This document shows positions 1 to 6,775 of a DNA stretch of 12,260 nucleotides, piece by piece. Below the pieces are notes generated by a model. The model saw nothing but the letters and a program-made list of their open reading frames with translations, was not told the DNA's origin and made no database searches. Both the position numbers and the translations under genes were made by a program. Origin of the DNA: an uncultured Eubacteriales bacterium (GTDB lineage: Bacteria > Bacillota > Clostridia > Oscillospirales > Oscillospiraceae); NCBI GenBank assembly GCA_900545925.1, contig URAZ01000065.1, positions 1 to 12,260 on the forward strand. The letters are read 5' to 3'. The stretch's first letter is position 1, and each line of letters begins with the position of its first letter.

Positions 1-358
1 CATTAAATTTCAAACAAATTATCGCTGCCCTTTGTCTCCGACGGCCCATTCTTTTCCGCCTTGCCGGAAAAGAATGGAGAGAAAAGGGGCGCTGGGTTAC
101 GTTTGGTGCGTGCTGCGGGTATGGCTCAGTCAGGTACTGATTCTTCAGTCGTTACGAACACACAAACTCACCTTACGGGTGCTAAACTACGCGCCGCCTG
201 TTACGGGGCAACAGATTTGTGGGCAGTTACGATTCAATATCTGCGGCAAAAACGCTCTGCGTTCAAAATTTACAAAGCAGTACGAATTCGCCGAAAATTC
301 GCATAAAATCGTCCCCCTGCAAGGGCTGCAGCAATATGTCAGAAAGGAGCGTGAACCC
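1..358. other. Gene-free region upstream of recG
   Basis: No convincing coding sequence lies here. An open frame continuous with recG runs through it from position 32, but its translation comes from a dispersed repeat (36-293) and has no ribosome binding site of its own. Bases 1-35 are AT-rich and show nothing recognisable. The last 60 bases hold the recG ribosome binding site (AAAGGAG at 343-349) and a possible -10 box TAAAAT at 304-309 with no good -35 partner, so the recG promoter is not located with any certainty. Confidence 0.7.
36..293 (+). repeat. Dispersed ~260-bp intergenic repeat, copy A
   Basis: This stretch aligns over its whole length with the reverse complement of 2753-3013. 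By eye roughly three quarters of positions agree, with shared blocks such as GGTTACGTTTGG, ACTCACCTTACG, AATATCTGCGG and GCAGTACGAATT. It begins with a perfect 13-bp hairpin (46-58 pairing with 65-77, 6-base loop). The same hairpin exists in copy B with three base pairs changed on both sides. The match is in DNA and hairpin shape rather than in a plausible protein, so it reads as a non-coding repeat family. Whether it is mobile or transcribed cannot be told from two copies. Confidence 0.75.
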
Positions 359-2398
359 ATGGACTTATTTTCCCCCGTGACGGATCTGCGCGGCGTTGGG
401 CCGGCGCGGGCGGCGGCTTTGCAGCGGCTCGGTATTTACACGCTCTATGATCTGCTGGCCTATTTTCCGCGCGATTATGAGGATCGGACAAACCCGGTCG
501 AGATCGCGCAGCTGCAGCCGGGCGTTCCGGCCTGTTTTGAAGCGATGGTCGTCTCGCAGCCGGTCCTGCGGCGCATCGGAAAAGGGCGCGATGTGACGAA
601 CCTTGCCGTCGCGGACGAAACAGGGAAGCTAACGCTGCACTATTTCAATCAGGCCTATATCAAAAACCAGCTGCATTACGGCCAGCGGTATTATTTTTAC
701 GGAGCACTGCTGGAGCACGGCATGCAGATGGCAAATCCCGCCTTTGAAGAAGCAGACAGGCCCGGCACCGTCACGAACCGTCTACTGCCCGTGTATCCGC
801 TCACAGCGGGGCTTTCCAACCGGACGCTCTGCACCTGTATCCAACAGGCGCTTTCGGCAGCAGGCGCTCTGCCGGAACTTCTGCCGGAGGCGGTGCGGAC
901 GCAATACAGCCTCTGCGGCGTAACGGAGGCATATACCGCCGTCCACGCGCCAGAAAGCTGGGACGCGCTGCAGCGGGCGCGGAAACGGCTCGTTTTTGAG
1001 GAATTTTTTATTTTCTCGGCAGGCCTGGCCGTCCTGCGCGCGTCGAGAACGGAACTGCACGCCGCACCGTATGAAACCGGCTGCATGGACGCGTTTTTCC
1101 GCGCGCTTCCCTTCCGGCTGACGGGCGCGCAGAACGGCGTGATCGAACAAATCCTGCATGATCTGTCCTCCGGACATGTAATGAATCGGCTCGTGCAGGG
1201 CGACGTTGGCAGCGGCAAGACGATGATTGCGGCAGCAGCCTGCTTCTGTGCAGTCAAAAACGGGAAACAGGCTGCGTTCATGGCGCCGACGGAACTTCTG
1301 GCCGAGCAGCACAAAAAGACGCTGTCGGCGCTGCTGGGGCCGCTTGGCGTCCATGTCCTGCTGCTGACAGGCTCAAAGACCCCGGCGCAGAAACGTGCCG
1401 CACGGGAAAAGATTGCTTCCGGCGAAGCGCAGCTGATCATCGGAACACACGCGCTGATCAGCACCGGTGTGGAGTTTCAGTCTCTCGGCCTCGTCGTGGC
1501 TGACGAACAGCACCGCTTCGGCGTCGCGCAGCGCACAAGGCTCACGGAAAAGGGGGATGCGCCGCATCTGCTCGTCATGTCCGCCACGCCCATCCCGCGC
1601 ACGCTGGCCCTCATCGCCTACGGCGATCTGGATGTATCTGTGATTTCCGAACTGCCGCCTGGCAGGCAGCCAGTCGAAACATTTCTTGTCAGCGAAGCGC
1701 TGCGTGAGCGGCTGAACGTCTTCATTCGGAAGCAGTGCGCGGAAGGGCATCAGGTCTATATCGTCTGCCCCGCCGTGGAAGACGGCGAAGAAAACGCCAT
1801 AAAATCCGCCGAAAGCTGGGCGCAGACGCTGCGCCAGGAGGTATTCCCCGATCTTCGCGTCGGGCTGGTGCACGGGCGGATGAAGAGCGCGGAAAAGGAC
1901 GCAGCGCTGAGCGCGTTCCGCGCGGGAGAATCCGACATTCTCGTCTCCACGACGGTCGTGGAGGTCGGCGTGGACGTGCCGAACGCGACACTGATGGTCA
2001 TTGAAAACGCTGAGCGCTTCGGCCTCAGCCAGCTGCACCAGCTGCGCGGGCGCGTGGGGCGCGGCAGCGCGCAGTCGTACTGTGTGCTGGTCAGCGGGAC
2101 GAAAAATGAGGAAACAAAAAAGCGATTGCAGGCACTCTGTAAAACGACAGACGGCTTCCAAATTGCCGAGCAGGATCTGGCTCTGCGCGGGCCGGGCGAT
2201 TTCTTCGGCAGCCGCCAGCACGGACTTCCGCTTTTAAAGGTCGCAAGCCTGCAGATGGATTTGGAGACACTACAGGACGCACAGCAGGCCGCAGCCGCTG
2301 TGATTCAAACCGCAGACAGCCTGAACGCCCCGGAACTCGCCCCCCTCAAAGCAAGAGTCGAGGCCCTGTTCACCCGTCAGGAGGTCAGTTTGAACTGA
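359..2398 (+). CDS. recG: ATP-dependent DNA helicase RecG
   Basis: RecG unwinds branched DNA (stalled forks, Holliday junctions) in the cytoplasm during recombination and fork repair. The 679-residue product has the family's usual length. Visible parts in order: wedge/OB-fold N-terminal region (about 1-240); Walker A GDVGSGKT (281-288); DEQH Walker B (382-385); SAT motif III (408-410); helicase motif VI QLRGRVGRG (561-569); and the C-terminal GDFFGSRQHG segment (613-622), part of the RecG-specific translocation region. I chose ATG 359 because AAAGGAG lies 9 bases upstream and the protein then begins MDLFSPVTDLRGVGPARA, a typical RecG start. The open frame upstream to position 32 would add 109 residues translated from a repeat. 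The gene stands alone: the next gene is convergent, across an 808-bp repeat-rich gap. Confidence 0.97.
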   Translation: MDLFSPVTDLRGVGPARAAALQRLGIYTLYDLLAYFPRDYEDRTNPVEIAQLQPGVPACFEAMVVSQPVLRRIGKGRDVTNLAVADETGKLTLHYFNQAYIKNQLHYGQRYYFYGALLEHGMQMANPAFEEADRPGTVTNRLLPVYPLTAGLSNRTLCTCIQQALSAAGALPELLPEAVRTQYSLCGVTEAYTAVHAPESWDALQRARKRLVFEEFFIFSAGLAVLRASRTELHAAPYETGCMDAFFRALPFRLTGAQNGVIEQILHDLSSGHVMNRLVQGDVGSGKTMIAAAACFCAVKNGKQAAFMAPTELLAEQHKKTLSALLGPLGVHVLLLTGSKTPAQKRAAREKIASGEAQLIIGTHALISTGVEFQSLGLVVADEQHRFGVAQRTRLTEKGDAPHLLVMSATPIPRTLALIAYGDLDVSVISELPPGRQPVETFLVSEALRERLNVFIRKQCAEGHQVYIVCPAVEDGEENAIKSAESWAQTLRQEVFPDLRVGLVHGRMKSAEKDAALSAFRAGESDILVSTTVVEVGVDVPNATLMVIENAERFGLSQLHQLRGRVGRGSAQSYCVLVSGTKNEETKKRLQALCKTTDGFQIAEQDLALRGPGDFFGSRQHGLPLLKVASLQMDLETLQDAQQAAAAVIQTADSLNAPELAPLKARVEALFTRQEVSLN

Positions 2399-2469
2399 CC
2401 GATTTTGCGGCCGACGATACTTTTATCAATGTGATAACGCTTTTTGAAATTAGCGACTGCCCATCAGCA

Positions 2470-2508
2470 TTTTCTTTTGCTTTTCCAAAACCCTTCTCCA
2501 AAAGAAAA
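2470..2508. repeat. Inverted repeat, 10-bp arms
   Basis: TTTTCTTTTG (2470-2479) is the exact reverse complement of CAAAAGAAAA (2499-2508), with a 19-base spacer. It is the first of three palindromes in a row downstream of recG. The AT-rich arms make a weak hairpin, so it is more likely part of a repeat unit than a terminator. Confidence 0.55.
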
Positions 2509-2513
2509 CGAGC

Positions 2514-2539
2514 CCGGAGGGATTTCGATTTCCCTCCGG
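2514..2539. repeat. Inverted repeat, 9-bp GC-rich arms
   Basis: CCGGAGGGA (2514-2522) pairs perfectly with TCCCTCCGG (2531-2539) around an 8-base loop. It lies 5 bases after the preceding palindrome and 15 bases before the next. No T-run follows on either strand, so it is not a standard terminator. Confidence 0.6.
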
Positions 2540-2554
2540 CCCTCCTTGAACCGA

Positions 2555-2581
2555 CCAGAAAAACCGCTTCGGTTTTTCTGG
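2555..2581. repeat. Perfect 12-bp hairpin, possible recG terminator
   Basis: CCAGAAAAACCG (2555-2566) pairs exactly with CGGTTTTTCTGG (2570-2581) across the 3-base loop CTT. The T-run lies inside the stem, and ACTTTT follows on the + strand. It could end recG transcripts, but its place in a row of palindromes also fits a repeat unit. Confidence 0.55.
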
Positions 2582-2639
2582 ACTTTTCCCGCGAAATATG
2601 TAGCAGTTCAAAACTTCTGACGCCGTGCGTACAAGCTTC

Positions 2640-2665
2640 GTAGGGGTCGATGCCCACATCGACCC
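2640..2665. repeat. REP-like palindrome, left member of an inverted doublet
   Basis: The motif is GTAG followed by the hairpin GGGTCGATG (2644-2652), loop CCCA, CATCGACCC (2657-2665). It is the inverse of the palindrome at 2720-2745, with one compensated base-pair change (T-A here, C-G there). Palindromes of this sequence type, GTAGGGGYCGATGCCCACATCGRCC, are a pattern I associate with Oscillospirales intergenic regions. That recollection was not checked by a search. Confidence 0.65.
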
Positions 2666-2719
2666 GGCAGGATGCACCGTACTTTACGGGAATCTTCGGC
2701 GAATTCGCAACTTCCCAGC

Positions 2720-2745
2720 GGGCCGATGTGGGCATCGGCCCCTAC
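2720..2745. repeat. REP-like palindrome, right member of an inverted doublet
   Basis: GGGCCGATG (2720-2728), loop TGGG, CATCGGCCC (2733-2741), then CTAC, which is the reverse complement of the GTAG that opens the left member. It lies in opposite orientation to 2640-2665, 54 bases away, and abuts the ~260-bp repeat copy B. The two members could also pair with each other into one long stem. Confidence 0.65.
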
Positions 2746-2752
2746 AGGACTC

Positions 2753-3013
2753 CGGCAAATTCGTACTGCCCTGCAAATTTTAACTGCAGGGCATTTTTAC
2801 CGCAGATATTCAAACGCAGCGATTCACAAATTTAGTTGTACCATAACAGGCAGCGCGTACCATCGCGCTCGTAAGGTGAGTCCGTGTGTTCGTACCGACC
2901 AAAAAATCAGGGCTTGTCTGAATTGCATTCGCAATATGCGCCAAACGTAACCAAGCGTCCTTTTCTCCCCTATCTTTTCCCTTGCGCGGGAAAAGATAGG
3001 GCCGCCGGAGGCA
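2753..3013 (-). repeat. Dispersed ~260-bp intergenic repeat, copy B (inverted)
   Basis: The reverse complement of this segment aligns end to end with 36-293. It carries the matching terminal hairpin (2969-2981 pairing with 2988-3000, extendable to 14 bp as 2968-3001, 6-base loop). Three pairs differ from copy A and all three are compensated. Its other end also contains a 9-bp stem (2767-2775/2785-2793) that is degenerate in copy A. It starts 8 bases after the palindrome doublet. Confidence 0.75.
2767..2798 (+). terminator. Possible intrinsic terminator inside repeat copy B
   Basis: TGCCCTGCA (2767-2775) and TGCAGGGCA (2785-2793) form a perfect 9-bp stem around a 9-base AT-rich loop, followed by five T on the + strand. 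This has terminator form and would stop + strand read-through from recG, 370 bases upstream. It is part of a repeat, so the role is uncertain. Confidence 0.4.
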
Positions 3014-3093
3014 CGTCGGAAACGGCCTCGACAGAACGAGTCCCCGCGCCATGCGCGAAGCCTCTTATCCTCTGCGTCCGTTTCCTCCTCTTT

Positions 3094-3124
3094 CCCGTCG
3101 AACCGCTTCGCTGGGTTCGCCGGG
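3094..3124. repeat. Inverted repeat with one mismatch
   Basis: CCCGTCGAACC (3094-3104) pairs with GGTTCGCCGGG (3114-3124) at 10 of 11 positions around a 9-base loop. It lies between repeat copy B and the DegV terminator. No T-run follows directly. It is probably another repeat-derived hairpin. Confidence 0.45.
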
Positions 3125-3160
3125 AATGCTTGAATCTCATAGCTGCACCAATATAAAAAC

Positions 3161-3193
3161 CCGCGGCTCCCCGATATGTTCAGGGAGCCGCGG
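3161..3193 (-). terminator. Bidirectional intrinsic terminator after the DegV gene
   Basis: CCGCGGCTCCC (3161-3171) pairs perfectly with GGGAGCCGCGG (3183-3193): an 11-bp GC-rich stem with an 11-base loop. On the - strand it is followed by GTTTTTATATT, and on the + strand by AATTTTTG, so it can end transcription both ways. It begins 13 bases after the DegV-family stop codon. Confidence 0.9.
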
Positions 3194-3206
3194 AATTTTT
3201 GTATGC

Positions 3207-4082
3207 TTACCGGTGCGTGCCGACAAAGAAGACGGAGATCACGCCCGGGCCGGTGTGGGCACCGATGACGGGGCCGACGTAGTTGATAATAATATCCTTG
3301 ACCGGGGTCAGGGCGCGGATCTGTTCGGCCGTGTATTCCGCATCCTCGATGCAGTCGCCGTGGCAAATGAAAACGGTCTGCTCCGCCGGGTTGATTGCCG
3401 TGTCGGCCAGCTTCTGCGCGAGGGCTTTGAGCGCAGCTTTCCGGCCTCTGGCCTTGGTGACGTTCTTGAGCGTTCCGGCATCATCGGTGTGCATGACGGG
3501 CTTGATCTGCAAAACGGTGCCGACGATGGCCGTCGCCGCATCGACGCGGCCGCCGCGCTTTAAGAACATCAGGTCGTTGACCGTGAACCAGTGGCAAAGA
3601 TGCGGGATCGTCTCACGGACATAGTCCGCGACCTCGTCTATGGACGCGCCGGACTGCTGCTTCTTTGCGGCCAAATACAGAAGCAGACCTTCGCCCAGAG
3701 ACGCGCAGAGCGAATCAATGGCGATAAGTTTTCGCTCAGGGTATTTTTCCCGCAGTTCGTCGCAGGCGATCGCACCGGACTGATACGTTGTGCTCAGTCC
3801 GGAGGAAAAGCCGATGAAGAGGATATCAAGACCCTCCTTCAGTTTTCCCTCCATGACGGCGGTGAACTCCGAGACGTTAACGGCGCTCGTGGTGGCGCGT
3901 TCACCGTTGCGGAGTTTGTCGTAAAACTCCTTGAAGCCGATCTCGCGGCCGTCGAGATAGTTGGCGTATGTATGCTCCCCAATCAGAACATGCAGCGGCA
4001 GGACGGCAAGATCGAGTTCATCCGCCAGCGCCTGCGGCAGATCGCAGGAGGAGTCGGTGACGATTTGAAAACGTTTTTCCAT
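3207..4082 (-). CDS. DegV family fatty-acid-binding protein
   Basis: DegV/FakB proteins are cytosolic two-domain proteins that hold one fatty acid. In the characterised FakAB system they present it to the kinase FakA for phosphorylation. The 291-residue length is normal for the family. Visible motifs: TDSSCDLP at 9-16; TTSAV at 64-68 and SSGLSTTY at 93-100, the segments that line the carboxylate end of the pocket in family structures; LKRGGRV at 174-180; and GAHTGPG near the C terminus (274-280). The ATG at 4082 has GGAGGT 5 bases upstream. The gene is monocistronic, divergent from the carboxypeptidase operon and closed by a terminator. No fakA-like kinase is in the window, so its ligand and partner are unknown. 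Confidence 0.92.
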   Translation of the reverse strand: MEKRFQIVTDSSCDLPQALADELDLAVLPLHVLIGEHTYANYLDGREIGFKEFYDKLRNGERATTSAVNVSEFTAVMEGKLKEGLDILFIGFSSGLSTTYQSGAIACDELREKYPERKLIAIDSLCASLGEGLLLYLAAKKQQSGASIDEVADYVRETIPHLCHWFTVNDLMFLKRGGRVDAATAIVGTVLQIKPVMHTDDAGTLKNVTKARGRKAALKALAQKLADTAINPAEQTVFICHGDCIEDAEYTAEQIRALTPVKDIIINYVGPVIGAHTGPGVISVFFVGTHR

Positions 4083-4114
4083 GTGTGACCTCCGGTTCTT
4101 AATTTCTGAAGCAT

Positions 4115-4120
4115 ATTATA
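4115..4120 (-). promoter_or_regulatory. -10 box of the DegV-family promoter
   Basis: Reading the - strand, a perfect TATAAT sits about 30 bases before the start codon. No good -35 lies at 16-18 bp: the 17-bp position reads TAGCAT, and TTGAAT is 22 bp away. The promoter may be weak or activator-dependent. Confidence 0.55.
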
Positions 4121-4210
4121 CCGCGCCGTGCCGCAAAATGCTATTCAAAAAACGCTTTTTCCCGCTCTACACGTCTGAACGCCCGGTCTACCCGCGGTAG
4201 AGTCCCTGCG

Positions 4211-4226
4211 GCGCAAGGACTTGCGC
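4211..4226. repeat. Short palindrome in the divergent intergenic region
   Basis: GCGCAAG (4211-4217) pairs with CTTGCGC (4220-4226) across two bases. It sits between the divergent DegV and carboxypeptidase genes and about 40 bases upstream of the latter's -10. It may be an operator or a chance palindrome. Confidence 0.3.
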
Positions 4227-4263
4227 TGTTTTAGCTTTGCCTCTTTTCGGAAGGGCGCAGATG

Positions 4264-4272
4264 TGGTAAAAT
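4264..4272 (+). promoter_or_regulatory. Extended -10 promoter of the carboxypeptidase operon
   Basis: TGG directly followed by TAAAAT (4267-4272) gives an extended -10 element 36 bases before the ATG. The 17-bp -35 position reads TTTTCG, which is weak, as is common with extended -10 promoters. It is the only evident promoter for the five-gene run ending at 9352. Confidence 0.5.
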
Positions 4273-4308
4273 AGGCATATCGCGAATTCCAAACAGGAGA
4301 AGTCCAAT

Positions 4309-5481
4309 ATGAACAATGACATGCAATCGCAGTTTAACCCTGAAAATGCGCCCGCGTTCGACCGTCTGCGCGACCGCAGGCGTGCAAAGCGCCGCCGGGT
4401 GCTCCACGTCGTGCTGACGCTTCTTGTGTGCGCGGCACTTCTGGGCGGCGCAGCCTACTACGCGCACCGGCAACTCGTAAAGCCCTATCTCGACACACCG
4501 GTCACGAGCAGCGAGACAGATGCCCCTTCCGAGCCTGAGGTCACTGTCCCTGAGACGCAGGTGCAGGAACCCGCCCCGGAGCCGTCGCCGGAACCAGAAC
4601 CCGAACCGGAACCTGAGCCGGAACCTGATCCGGAACCAGAACCCGAGCAGCCTGCTCTAACGCTGGCAGAGTCGTCGGAGACGACCCAAACGCTCGATTT
4701 GGAGTTGTATTCGTCTTCCGCCATATTGGTCGATGTGCAGAACGGGACGGTGCTGGCAGAAAAGGGCATGGACGAAAAAATTTACCCCGCGTCCATGACA
4801 AAGCTCATGACGCTGCTGGTAGCAGCAGAAAACCTGCCTGATCTCGACGCGGCGTTCACCATGACGCAGGCCATCATTGACCCGCTGTACCTCGCGGGCG
4901 CGTCAATGGCGGGCTTTGTGAACGGCGAGACGGTCACGATGCGCGATCTGCTGTACGGCGCAGTTGTACCCTCCGGCGCGGAGGCGACGGAGGCGCTGGC
5001 GCAGGCCGTGGCCGGAAGCGAGGAAGCGTTTGTCGCTATGATGAACGAAAAGGCCGCGGCGCTGGGCCTGACCAACACGCATTTCATGAACACCAGCGGT
5101 CTGCACGACGAGAACCACTATTCCACGGTGCGCGAGATCGCGCTGATTTTACAGGCGGCACTGGAAAACGAGACGTGCGCAGAAATATTAAGCGCAGAGA
5201 ATTACCGGGCGAGCGAAACGGAGCAGCACCCGGACGGGCTTGCCATGACGAACAAATTCCTCTACCGCGTCCATCACGAATACGCCCTGAACGGCGCGGA
5301 GATCACAGCCGCCAAGACAGGTTATACCACCGAGGCCATGAACTGCTGCGCGAGCGCCGGAAAAACGCCGGACGGCAGAAGCGTGATCTGCGTGACGGCG
5401 AACGCGTGGACGGGCGATTTCTGCATCGAGGACCATATTGCGCTCTATACAAAATACTGCGGAAGCACAGAAGCTGAATAA
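4309..5481 (+). CDS. D-alanyl-D-alanine carboxypeptidase (peptidase S11, DacA/DacF type)
   Basis: This enzyme family removes the terminal D-Ala from peptidoglycan stem peptides outside the membrane. The 390-residue protein has a basic cytoplasmic tail (RLRDRRRAKRRR, 19-30) and one membrane segment (about 31-51). A Pro/Glu linker with an uninterrupted EP run follows (87-113), then the penicillin-binding catalytic domain (about 130-385). Active-site motifs are SMTK (Ser162, Lys165) and KTG (336-338). The usual SxN triad appears as SGA (222-224), so the Asn is replaced. The C-terminal beta domain of PBP5-like enzymes is absent, so it is anchored at the N terminus instead. ATG 4309 has AGGAG 9 bases upstream. 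Only 16 bases separate it from the MFS gene, pointing to an operon. Confidence 0.9.
   Translation: MNNDMQSQFNPENAPAFDRLRDRRRAKRRRVLHVVLTLLVCAALLGGAAYYAHRQLVKPYLDTPVTSSETDAPSEPEVTVPETQVQEPAPEPSPEPEPEPEPEPEPDPEPEPEQPALTLAESSETTQTLDLELYSSSAILVDVQNGTVLAEKGMDEKIYPASMTKLMTLLVAAENLPDLDAAFTMTQAIIDPLYLAGASMAGFVNGETVTMRDLLYGAVVPSGAEATEALAQAVAGSEEAFVAMMNEKAAALGLTNTHFMNTSGLHDENHYSTVREIALILQAALENETCAEILSAENYRASETEQHPDGLAMTNKFLYRVHHEYALNGAEITAAKTGYTTEAMNCCASAGKTPDGRSVICVTANAWTGDFCIEDHIALYTKYCGSTEAE
4567..4653 (+). repeat. Pro-Glu dipeptide repeat tract in the carboxypeptidase gene
   Basis: Residues 87-115 are almost only Glu-Pro pairs, coded by near-identical GAACCn/GAGCCn hexamers. The tract forms a stiff acidic spacer between membrane anchor and catalytic domain. 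Simple hexamer repeats of this kind are prone to length change by replication slippage. Confidence 0.8.
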
Positions 5482-5497
5482 CGGGAGGATACCGGAT

Positions 5498-6775
5498 ATG
5501 AAAAAACTTTCCCCGCGCGTCTGGCTGACGCTCATTCTCGTCGGTCTGGTCGGCCAGTTTGCCTGGACAATCGAAAATATGTATTTTAACGTCTATCTCT
5601 ACAACACCATCTCCACCGACCCCGGCTATATTTCCGCCATGGTCGGCTGGAGCGCGGCTGCCGCCACGCTGACGACGCTTCTGATGGGCGCGCTGTCCGA
5701 CCGTGTGGGAAAGCGCAAGCTGTTTATCTGCGGCGGCTATCTGCTGTGGGGCCTGTCCACGGCGGCATTCGGCCTCGTGACGGTCGAAAACGCGGCGAAG
5801 CTGTTCCCGGCAGCCTCCGCGGCAGCTGCTGCGGCAGTGATGATCGTCGTGCTCGACTGCGTGATGACCTTTTTCGGCTCAACAGCCAACGACGCGGCCT
5901 TCAACGCGTGGATCACCGACACTGTGCCCAATGAGGCGCGGGGCAAGGCTGAATCCGTGCTGGCCATCCTGCCGCTGATCTCCATGCTCGTCATTTTCGG
6001 ACTGTTCGACAGCATGACGCAGCGCGGGCAGTGGCAGAAATTCTTTGCGATCTTCGGCGGACTCGTCGTGCTGACGGGCGTTGTGTCCATCTTCCTGATC
6101 CCCGAGCCGAAGCTGGAACCGAGACGGGACAGCTATCTGAAAAACCTTGTCTACGGGCTCCGCCCGACTGTTGCGAAAGAGAACCCGGCGCTCTATCTGT
6201 CCTTTGCGGCGTTCTGCCTGTTTTCCGTGGCCGTGCAGGTCTTCTTCCCGTATCTCATTATCTATATGCAGAACTATCTGCATTTTGACGGCTACGCCCT
6301 CGTGCTGGGCATTGTACTGATCTTTGCGTCGGTCGTGAGCGTGCTCTCCGGCCGCGTGATCGACCGGCTCGGCGAACTGCGGTGCGTACTTCCGGCAGCA
6401 GGAGTCATGTTCGCCGGACTGCTCGGCATGTTCTTCGCGCGGTCGATGCTGGCCGTGATCCTGACGGGCTGCATTATGATGTCCGGCTATATGCTGGTCA
6501 CGGCGATTTTGTCCGGTGTCATCCGCGACCATACACCTGCCGGAAAGGCCGGACATTTTCAGGGCATCCGCATGATCTTCGGCGTTCTGCTGCCGATGAT
6601 TTTAGGCCCTGCCATCGGCGCAGCGGTCATTCGCGGCAGCGATTCCACCTATGTTGATCTCGGCGTGGTAAAGACTGTGCCGACGCCGTCCATTTTCCTT
6701 GCGGCAGCCGTCGTGCTGCTGCTGATTCTGCCGCCGGTGCTGCTACTTAAAAAGAAGGAGGAGGCAAAATGCTGA
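5498..6775 (+). CDS. MFS transporter, probably for a glycoside or oligosaccharide
   Basis: The 425-residue protein shows the pattern of about 12 hydrophobic segments of the major facilitator superfamily. It has the motif A loop GALSDRVGKRK (64-74) between segments 2 and 3, and a central hydrophilic loop around 203-230. The segment NDAAFNAWITDTVPNEARGKAES (split: NDAAFNAWITD at 131-141, then the rest) follows segment 4. An Ala-rich run lies at 105-113. ATG 5498 was chosen because GGGAGG lies 9 bases upstream; an in-frame ATG at 5438 lies inside the preceding gene. Its stop overlaps the GH2 start by 7 bases. Coupling to a cytosolic glycosidase makes a sugar substrate likely, but this is context only. 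Confidence 0.88.
   Translation: MKKLSPRVWLTLILVGLVGQFAWTIENMYFNVYLYNTISTDPGYISAMVGWSAAAATLTTLLMGALSDRVGKRKLFICGGYLLWGLSTAAFGLVTVENAAKLFPAASAAAAAAVMIVVLDCVMTFFGSTANDAAFNAWITDTVPNEARGKAESVLAILPLISMLVIFGLFDSMTQRGQWQKFFAIFGGLVVLTGVVSIFLIPEPKLEPRRDSYLKNLVYGLRPTVAKENPALYLSFAAFCLFSVAVQVFFPYLIIYMQNYLHFDGYALVLGIVLIFASVVSVLSGRVIDRLGELRCVLPAAGVMFAGLLGMFFARSMLAVILTGCIMMSGYMLVTAILSGVIRDHTPAGKAGHFQGIRMIFGVLLPMILGPAIGAAVIRGSDSTYVDLGVVKTVPTPSIFLAAAVVLLLILPPVLLLKKKEEAKC

Larger units (their letters stand above)
2399..3206. other. Palindrome-rich gene-free region between recG and the DegV gene
   Basis: This 808-base interval contains no believable gene. It is filled with inverted repeats: 2470-2508, 2514-2539, 2555-2581, the doublet 2640-2665/2720-2745, 2767-2793, 2968-3001, 3094-3124 and the terminator 3161-3193. 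Open frames across it on both strands lack ribosome binding sites and run through the palindromes, so they are taken as spurious. It separates two convergent genes, a position that tolerates repeat accumulation. Confidence 0.75.

Noticed and set aside
304..309. TAAAAT as the recG promoter -10
   Set aside because: No acceptable -35 lies at 16-19 bp (TACGAA at the 17-bp position), so it was not listed as a promoter.
32..358. In-frame 109-residue N-terminal extension of RecG
   Set aside because: It is translated from repeat copy A, lacks a ribosome site, and RecG has normal length from ATG 359 with AAAGGAG before it.
2385..2735. 116-codon open frame on the - strand
   Set aside because: It runs through several palindromes and into the end of recG, has no ribosome site and no protein-like features.
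2470..3124. CRISPR array
   Set aside because: The many palindromes differ in sequence and spacing; there is no direct repeat-spacer series and no cas gene.
2824..3366. 180-codon open frame on the - strand
   Set aside because: It crosses the DegV terminator, the end of the DegV gene in another frame and repeat copy B, so it is a by-product of G+C-rich repeats.
5438..5497. Upstream ATG for the MFS transporter
   Set aside because: It lies inside the carboxypeptidase gene without a ribosome site; ATG 5498 has GGGAGG at 9 bases.
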